From NCBI GenBank assembly GCA_902768605.1, contig CACXLY010000105.1:1-6722 (forward strand): a DNA stretch of 6,722 nucleotides. The letters run 5' to 3'. Below, piece after piece: positions 1 to 4,359 of the stretch. Under the pieces are notes generated by a model that did not search any database, was not told the DNA's origin, and saw only the letters and a list, made by a program, of their open reading frames with translations. The translations under genes and the position numbers were made by a program. This DNA is from an uncultured Bacteroidales bacterium. GTDB lineage: Bacteria; Bacteroidota; Bacteroidia; Bacteroidales; Bacteroidaceae. Position 1 is the first letter of the stretch, and each line of letters starts with the position of its first letter.

Positions 1-63
1 ATACCTGTAAAAGTAGTCGATATTGGACGTATGGTGCAACAGGAAACCTTGGATGCACACTAA
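1..63 (+). CDS. 3' end of an unidentified gene (last 20 codons)
   Basis: Frame 1 is open from the first base of the window and stops at TAA 61-63. The 20 visible residues begin IPVKVVDIGRM and end ETLDAH. They mix hydrophobic and charged residues as a normal protein C-terminus does, and the A/T-poor codons resemble those of the genes downstream. I do not recognise the family. The gene is on the same strand as everything else, but the 246-nt gap and a promoter motif near 206-213 suggest it belongs to a separate transcription unit. Only 20 codons are visible, so chance openness cannot be excluded. Confidence 0.5.
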   Translation: MPVKVVDIGRMVQQETLDAH

Positions 64-309
64 ACGACTGCGATTGGAAAATTTAAACGACAATCCCTAC
101 TATATCATTACCAAATTTTTCTCCCGCAGAGGGGGTGTCGAGCTCATCTTTTCGTTTTTTAGGAAAAAGAATGAGGCAAACGCGTGTTCCTATGTAAAAA
201 AAGTGTAACTTTGTGGGGACGAAAACCATTAATCATCCCCAGATGTCCGGGCATCCAGGCGCACGGAAAGGCGGCGCGCAGGAGCGGCGGGCATCGGGCC
301 TCGACATGC
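64..309 (+). other. Intergenic spacer with promoter and GC-rich leader
   Basis: This gap has two halves. Positions 64-205 are AT-rich, with several T runs and no convincing reading frame. A weak hairpin can be drawn between 143-152 and 165-175 (ten pairs, one bulged A), but no T run follows its right arm, so I do not call it a terminator. From about 236 to 309 the sequence turns GC-rich and would be the 5' untranslated leader of the phosphatase gene. GATGTCC at 242-248 can pair, with one G-U, with GGGCATC at 289-295, so the leader may be structured. I match no known riboswitch. Confidence 0.5.
206..213 (+). promoter_or_regulatory. Bacteroidetes-type -7 promoter element TAACTTTG
   Basis: TAACTTTG fits the Bacteroidetes primary-sigma -7 consensus TAnnTTTG exactly. 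The partner -33 TTTG element is poor: the nearest candidate is TGTT at 185-188, with 17 nt to the -7 box. Transcription would start near 220, giving a leader of about 90 nt before the ATG at 310. If so, the earlier in-frame ATG at 184 lies outside the transcript. Assigned by motif match alone. Confidence 0.55.
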
Positions 310-2583
310 ATGAATAGGTTGAAGCACTTTATCCGGTCGCTCAGGAACCGACGCGCGCTGCTGGTTGTCATCTTGGCGGTCCTGATGCTCGAACTGCTGT
401 CCGGTGCGCAGTACTATTTTACGCACCATCTGATGGAGGACGAGCTGGAGAAGTATGCCGAGATGGAGCTGACGACGAAGGCCATCATCATGAAGCGCAT
501 CATCGAGGACTCGGAGCACACACTGAAGGGCCACATCATGGAGGTGAAACGCAACCTGGCCTTCCCCGACTCGATGCCCGGCATCCTGAAGCAAATCACC
601 AAGTACTCCCCGTATCTGCAGGGCTGCGGCATCGCCTTCATCCCCGATTATTATCCCGACAAGGGGAGGCTCTTCGAGCCATACGCCCTGAAGACCGACA
701 GCGGCATCCAGTGCCTGCAAGTGGCCGACGGCGCGTTCGACTATACGAAGGACGGCTTCTTCTGCGACATCATGAAGAAGAAGAACAACAGCTGGGTGGG
801 GCCGTACGACGACATGTACCTCGGGCAGCGACTCATCAGCTATGCCGTGCCCATCTATGAGTTCACGGGCGACACGGTGGCGGTGTTCGGCATCGATATC
901 GACACGGAAAACCTCGGCGACACACTCAACTACCGCCACATCTACCCGTCCTCGTTCGACCTCCTGCTCACCGAGGATGGCGAGTTCATATCCGGCCCCA
1001 ACGACCCCGGCCTGCACCAGGAAGTGCAGTTCGTCACCTCGCTCATCAACGACAGTACCGTCCAGCGCCGCCCAAGCAGCAAAGGGCGAAGCAAAATCAT
1101 CGACTTCGACGGGCGAGAGCGCGACGGCTCCGTCTTCTATGTCAACATGAAAGGCACGCCGCACTGGCAGATAGCCGTCGTCTGCTACGACGACGAGGTC
1201 TATAGCTCCCTGCTGCGGCTGAGGTATCGCCTGCTGCTGCTCTCGCTCCTCGCATTCGGCATCCTGCTCTACGTGATATGGCGCTTTGCCGAAGGCGAAA
1301 AGGAACTGAGGCAGAAGACTTTGGAGCAGGAACGCCTGGCGGGCGAGCTGCGCATCGCAAGCAACATACAGCAGACCCTGCTGCCCGAGGAGGACGTGCT
1401 CCTGAAGGGCATCAGCGACGTCCAGGTCGAGGGGCGGCTCATCCCGGCAAAGGCCGTGGGCGGCGACCTCTACAACGCCTTCGTGCGCGACGGCAAGCTC
1501 TTCTTCTGCATTGGCGACGTGAGCGGCAAGGGCATTCCCTCCGCACTCATCATGGCCATCACGCAGGCAATCTTCCGCAACATCGCATCGCGCGAGGACA
1601 ACCCTGCCCACATCATGCGGCTGCTCAACGAGACGGCCTGCCGCAACAATAAGGCCAACATCTTCGTCACGCTCTTCGTCGGCGTCCTCGACCTCCCGAC
1701 GGGCCACCTCCGCTATTGCAACGCCGGACACGAGCTGCCGCTGATTGGTCAATCAGAAGTGAAAAGTGAAAAGAGAAAAGTGAAAAATAAAAGCAACAAC
1801 GCTGTGGACAATGCTAATCCTGATTATTCACTTTTCACTTTTCACTATTCACTTATCGAAGCCAAGCCCAACCTGCCCATCGGCCTCTTCGACGACTTCA
1901 ACTACGAGATGCAATCCATGCAGATGCGTCCTGGCTCGACGCTCTTCCTCTATACCGACGGCCTGACCGAGGCCCGCAATGCCGACGGCAAGCTCTTCGG
2001 CAGGGATAGGGTAGTGCAGATGATGGAGGCGTGCGGCCCGAAAGAACCCAAGCAGCTCGTCGAGACGGTAATTGGGCAGTGGCATCAGTTCGTAGGCGCG
2101 ACCGAACAGAGCGACGACCTGACGCTCCTGGCGCTGCGCTACACGCCGTCTCAGGAGCAAAACATCCTGGACGAAGCCATCACGCTCAGGAACGACATCA
2201 GGGAAGTGGAGGCGCTCGGTGCCTTCGTGAAGCAGGTGGCTGGGCAGCTGTCGCTCGACAAGTCGATGGTCGGCAAGCTCCGTCTCGCCGTCGAGGAGGC
2301 CGTCGTCAATGTCATGGAGTACGCCTACCCGAAGGGCACGACGGGCGATGTGAACATCCGCGCCACCTCCAACGGACGCCGCCTGAAGTTCATCATCACC
2401 GACGCGGGCGTCTCCTTCAACCCGACGGAAGTGGCCGCTGCCGACACGACGCTCTCCGCTGAGGAGCGACCCGTGGGCGGACTCGGCATATTGCTCGTGC
2501 GAGAGCTTATGGACTCCATCAACTACGAACGCATCGACGGCAAGAACGTCCTGACGCTGACGAAGTCAATACTTAATTCATAA
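310..2583 (+). CDS. Membrane sensor: Cache-like domain, SpoIIE/PP2C phosphatase and RsbW-type HATPase fused
   Basis: A 757-residue protein. A hydrophobic helix at about 16-37 and a second at about 306-326 bracket a roughly 265-residue extracytoplasmic region. That region carries a dCache-like signature: W162-x-GPYDD, SYAVPIY at 177-183 and FGIDID at 193-198. After a charged linker, ELRIASNIQQTLLP (346-359) opens the PP2C/SpoIIE domain. Its expected metal-binding aspartates are present: D386 in GGDLY, D403 in GDVSGKG, D550 in YTDG and D602 in SDDLTLL. Residues about 620-757 form a GHKL ATPase of the RsbW/SpoIIAB class, with E663-x3-N667, DAG at 698-700 and GGLG at 723-726. The family dephosphorylates (PP2C) or phosphorylates (HATPase) STAS proteins, and one follows immediately. 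The start at 310 was chosen because the extra 42 residues from ATG 184 are GC-leader-derived and overlap the promoter. A repeat-derived insertion occupies about residues 482-516. The final codons and the stop lie in a second repeat. Confidence 0.9.
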   Translation: MNRLKHFIRSLRNRRALLVVILAVLMLELLSGAQYYFTHHLMEDELEKYAEMELTTKAIIMKRIIEDSEHTLKGHIMEVKRNLAFPDSMPGILKQITKYSPYLQGCGIAFIPDYYPDKGRLFEPYALKTDSGIQCLQVADGAFDYTKDGFFCDIMKKKNNSWVGPYDDMYLGQRLISYAVPIYEFTGDTVAVFGIDIDTENLGDTLNYRHIYPSSFDLLLTEDGEFISGPNDPGLHQEVQFVTSLINDSTVQRRPSSKGRSKIIDFDGRERDGSVFYVNMKGTPHWQIAVVCYDDEVYSSLLRLRYRLLLLSLLAFGILLYVIWRFAEGEKELRQKTLEQERLAGELRIASNIQQTLLPEEDVLLKGISDVQVEGRLIPAKAVGGDLYNAFVRDGKLFFCIGDVSGKGIPSALIMAITQAIFRNIASREDNPAHIMRLLNETACRNNKANIFVTLFVGVLDLPTGHLRYCNAGHELPLIGQSEVKSEKRKVKNKSNNAVDNANPDYSLFTFHYSLIEAKPNLPIGLFDDFNYEMQSMQMRPGSTLFLYTDGLTEARNADGKLFGRDRVVQMMEACGPKEPKQLVETVIGQWHQFVGATEQSDDLTLLALRYTPSQEQNILDEAITLRNDIREVEALGAFVKQVAGQLSLDKSMVGKLRLAVEEAVVNVMEYAYPKGTTGDVNIRATSNGRRLKFIITDAGVSFNPTEVAAADTTLSAEERPVGGLGILLVRELMDSINYERIDGKNVLTLTKSILNS
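1758..1857. repeat. Inverted pair of heptamer arrays inserted in the PP2C coding region
   Basis: The left arm (1758-1792) is five 7-nt units: AGTGAAA, AGTGAAA, AGAGAAA, AGTGAAA, AATAAAA. The right arm (1823-1857) is five units in inverse orientation: ATTATTC, ACTTTTC, ACTTTTC, ACTATTC, ACTTATC. The arms are near-perfect reverse complements across a 30-nt loop, so the DNA or mRNA could form a long hairpin. The element is AT-rich inside a GC-rich gene and stays open in the gene's frame, encoding a K/S-rich stretch, a short N/D/A loop and SLFTFHYSLI. It lies between the conserved CNAGHELPL and AKPNLPIGLF segments of the phosphatase domain, where the family normally has a short variable loop. Confidence 0.85.
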
Positions 2584-2602
2584 TACTTAACTCATAATTT
2601 AG
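2568..2602. repeat. Heptamer repeat spanning the phosphatase stop codon and the gene gap
   Basis: Five 7-nt units lie end to end: AATACTT, AATTCAT, AATACTT, AACTCAT, AATTTAG. The first two make one 14-nt unit that is repeated with a single change. The TAA stop at 2581-2583 is inside the array, and the protein's last residues (about ILNS) are encoded by it. The array fills the gap up to the STAS start at 2606, so it also covers where that gene's ribosome-binding region would be. No good Shine-Dalgarno is visible there, only AGG at 2601-2603. Confidence 0.75.
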
Positions 2603-2605
2603 GCA

Positions 2606-2908
2606 ATGAAGACTACAATCGAACAACTGGAAGACAAGTACCTCGTGACGCTCGAAGGCGAACTCGATACCGCTGCGGCTGCCGAGGTGGAGAAGACATT
2701 GCAGCCGCTCTACACGACCGGCGGCAAGGACGTCGTCATCGACTGCAAAGGGCTGGAGTACATCGCGTCGAGCGGACTGCGCATCCTCATCAGCATCCTC
2801 AAGGGCGCTAAGGCAGGCGGCAGCAAGGTCTTATTGAAGAATATGAACGACGATATCAAGAGCGTCTTCAAGCTCACCGGATTCATCAACATCTTCGACG
2901 TGGAATGA
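2606..2908 (+). CDS. STAS-domain protein, anti-sigma-factor-antagonist type (RsbV/SpoIIAA-like)
   Basis: A 100-residue single-domain cytoplasmic protein, the usual size for SpoIIAA/RsbV. It opens with the typical beta strand and GELDTAAAAEVE (18-29), continues with VVIDCKGLEYIASSGLRILI (43-62), then a helix-strand-helix ending FKLTGFINIFDVE. The family is phosphorylated on the first serine of a D-S-S/T-G motif. The equivalent here is S55 in A-S-S-G, so the serine is kept but the preceding aspartate is alanine. It lies 22 nt after the phosphatase/kinase gene, making it that protein's probable substrate. Its stop overlaps the next start as ATGA, implying translational coupling. The downstream partner of the unphosphorylated form is not visible, and I see no sigma factor or separate anti-sigma factor here. 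Confidence 0.93.
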   Translation: MKTTIEQLEDKYLVTLEGELDTAAAAEVEKTLQPLYTTGGKDVVIDCKGLEYIASSGLRILISILKGAKAGGSKVLLKNMNDDIKSVFKLTGFINIFDVE

Positions 2909-4245
2909 GAAGCGGAGCTATTCTTGTGCTGCTGTTGGCAGCGGTGATGGCCTCGGCTCAGGATGATACGATGGCCTCGGCTCTCTTTGGCAACAAGAAG
3001 GAGGGCCAGAGCCAGGGCGTGAACCAGCTCGACATAGACCTGAACATCCTGGGCCGCGGCGAGATGCGATTCGGCGGCTTCACTGAAGGCGCGGAAGAGA
3101 ACCGCGCGCAGTTCCTGATGGAAAGGACGCGTCTGTCGATCGACTACAAGCGCCCCTACATCGAGGCGAAGGTGTCTGCCCAGCACAGTGGGGTGTGGGG
3201 ACAGGCCGGCAAGGGCAGCTTCAACCTCTATGAGGCTTGGGCGCAGCTGACGGCAAAGAACGGCCTCTTCATTAAGATGGGACGCCAGGTGCTTTCCTAC
3301 GACGACGAGCGCATCATCGGTGCCAACGACTGGGCAATGGCCGCTAACTCCCACGACGTCATCAGGCTCGGCTATGAGGGTCACGGACACAAGGTGCACG
3401 GCATCTTCGGCTTCAACCAGAACGCCGAGAGCATCAGCGGCGGCTCCCTATATACGGGCGACTCGTACAAGATGATGCACACCCTCTGGTATCATTACGA
3501 CGTACCCAAGATTCCGATTGGCGCCTCCCTGCTTTTCATGAACATTGGCATGCAGGGAGACAAGTACAGCAGTGATGAATTCACTGACCCCTGCAACAGG
3601 TACCAGCAACTGGTGGGCGGCTATCTCTCTTACAAGCCGGACAAGCTGACGGCAGAGGCTTCGTACTATCATCAGCTGGGACGTAACGAGAAGGATTGCA
3701 AGATGGACGCCTGGATGGCGAGCGTCAAAGCGCAATACCAAATATCCCCCAAGGTGGGCGTCCTTACGGGCTACGACTACCTGAGCGGCGACGACTACTT
3801 CGTCGTGCGCAAGAGCGGCGGCTTGGGTCTCGTCCAGCACAAAGTCTTCAAGTTCTTCAACCCGGTTTACGGTTCTCACCACAAGTTCTACGGCCTGATG
3901 GACTTCTTCTATGTGCAGGCCTTCAGCGACACTTTCTCACCCGGCTTGCAAAACCTCTACTTCGGGGCAAGCTACAGTCCTGTCAAGGGACTGAACCTGA
4001 GCGCTTCCTACCACTATCTGGCTACGGCAACAAAACTGAAGGACTTGAAAAAGACGTTGGGACACGACTTCGACTTCGAGGCTTCCTATCGGATTCTGAA
4101 GGACGCCCACGTAGCCCTCGGCTTCTCGTACATGGCAGGCGGGGACACGATGGAAAGGCTGAAGCGGTCCGAGGGCAACAACGACCTGAAGTGGGCCTGG
4201 TTCTCGCTCATCGTCTCGCCACGCATCATATCAAAGAAGTGGTAA
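2905..4245 (+). CDS. Outer-membrane beta-barrel, alginate-export/porin-like
   Basis: A 446-residue protein with a Sec signal peptide. The hydrophobic stretch GAILVLLLAAVMASA allows signal peptidase cleavage after A18. The mature part alternates polar and hydrophobic residues and is rich in aromatics, as beta-barrels are. Segments typical of the alginate-export porin family are visible: LYEAWAQL at 108-115, then GRQVLSYDDERIIGANDW at 126-143. It ends in an aromatic residue (W446), which suits outer-membrane insertion. The family name should not be read as alginate secretion; in Bacteroidales these barrels have mostly unknown substrates. The ATG overlaps the STAS stop by 4 nt. A different porin family (for example OprO/P-like) is the main alternative. 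Confidence 0.85.
   Translation: MRSGAILVLLLAAVMASAQDDTMASALFGNKKEGQSQGVNQLDIDLNILGRGEMRFGGFTEGAEENRAQFLMERTRLSIDYKRPYIEAKVSAQHSGVWGQAGKGSFNLYEAWAQLTAKNGLFIKMGRQVLSYDDERIIGANDWAMAANSHDVIRLGYEGHGHKVHGIFGFNQNAESISGGSLYTGDSYKMMHTLWYHYDVPKIPIGASLLFMNIGMQGDKYSSDEFTDPCNRYQQLVGGYLSYKPDKLTAEASYYHQLGRNEKDCKMDAWMASVKAQYQISPKVGVLTGYDYLSGDDYFVVRKSGGLGLVQHKVFKFFNPVYGSHHKFYGLMDFFYVQAFSDTFSPGLQNLYFGASYSPVKGLNLSASYHYLATATKLKDLKKTLGHDFDFEASYRILKDAHVALGFSYMAGGDTMERLKRSEGNNDLKWAWFSLIVSPRIISKKW
2946..2983 (+). repeat. 14-nt direct repeat at the signal-peptide cleavage site
   Basis: GATGGCCTCGGCTC occurs at 2946-2959 and again at 2970-2983, a 24-nt (8-codon) period. In protein this gives MASA-QDDT-MASA, so the ASA cleavage motif appears twice. 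It is consistent with a small in-frame duplication at the mature N-terminus. The exact match is seen directly; the duplication event is inferred. Confidence 0.6.
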
Positions 4246-4249
4246 GGAC

Positions 4250-4358
4250 AATTCATAATTCATAATTCATTATTTTTAATTCATAATTCATAATTCATAG
4301 TTCATAGTCCATTCGCGATTCCTAATTCTTAATTCTTAATTTTTAATTCTTCATTTAT
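4250..4358. repeat. 109-nt heptamer array between the barrel and NRPS genes
   Basis: The spacer is almost entirely 7-nt units: AATTCAT three times, TATTTTT, AATTCAT three times, AGTTCAT, AGTCCAT, an 11-nt interruption TCGCGATTCCT at 4313-4323, then AATTCTT twice, AATTTTT, AATTCTT and CATTTAT. The next unit in phase would begin at 4359 and contains the NRPS ATG at 4360. It is far more AT-rich than the flanking genes. I find no TAnnTTTG promoter and no intrinsic terminator in it, so the NRPS is probably reached by read-through, unless the array itself acts in expression. Confidence 0.9.
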
Positions 4359-4359
4359 A

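Noticed and set aside
143..175. Hairpin that might terminate the upstream gene
   Set aside because: The pairing is A-T rich with a bulge, and no T run follows the right arm, so it does not meet the form of an intrinsic terminator.
23..208. 61-codon plus-strand open frame across the first spacer
   Set aside because: It starts at a TTG inside the upstream gene's last codons, has no ribosome site and its lysine/phenylalanine-rich tail follows the AT-rich spacer.
184..309. Upstream ATG at 184 as the start of the phosphatase gene
   Set aside because: The extra 42 residues come from the promoter region and GC-rich leader, look non-protein-like and precede the natural N-terminus MNRLKHFIR plus membrane helix. 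The -7 motif at 206-213 places transcription after position 184.
229..1752. Long minus-strand open frame (507 codons) opposite the phosphatase gene
   Set aside because: It is rich in V, E, D, H and A with no domain pattern, as expected when a GC-rich gene is read on the opposite strand. The plus strand encodes a clear SpoIIE-family protein.
3696..4265. Plus-strand open frame of 189 codons inside the barrel gene
   Set aside because: It is R/G/L-rich, overlaps the barrel gene in another frame and has no recognisable features.
4250..4358. CRISPR-like array
   Set aside because: The units are 7 nt, directly adjacent and degenerate, with no spacers and no cas genes nearby.
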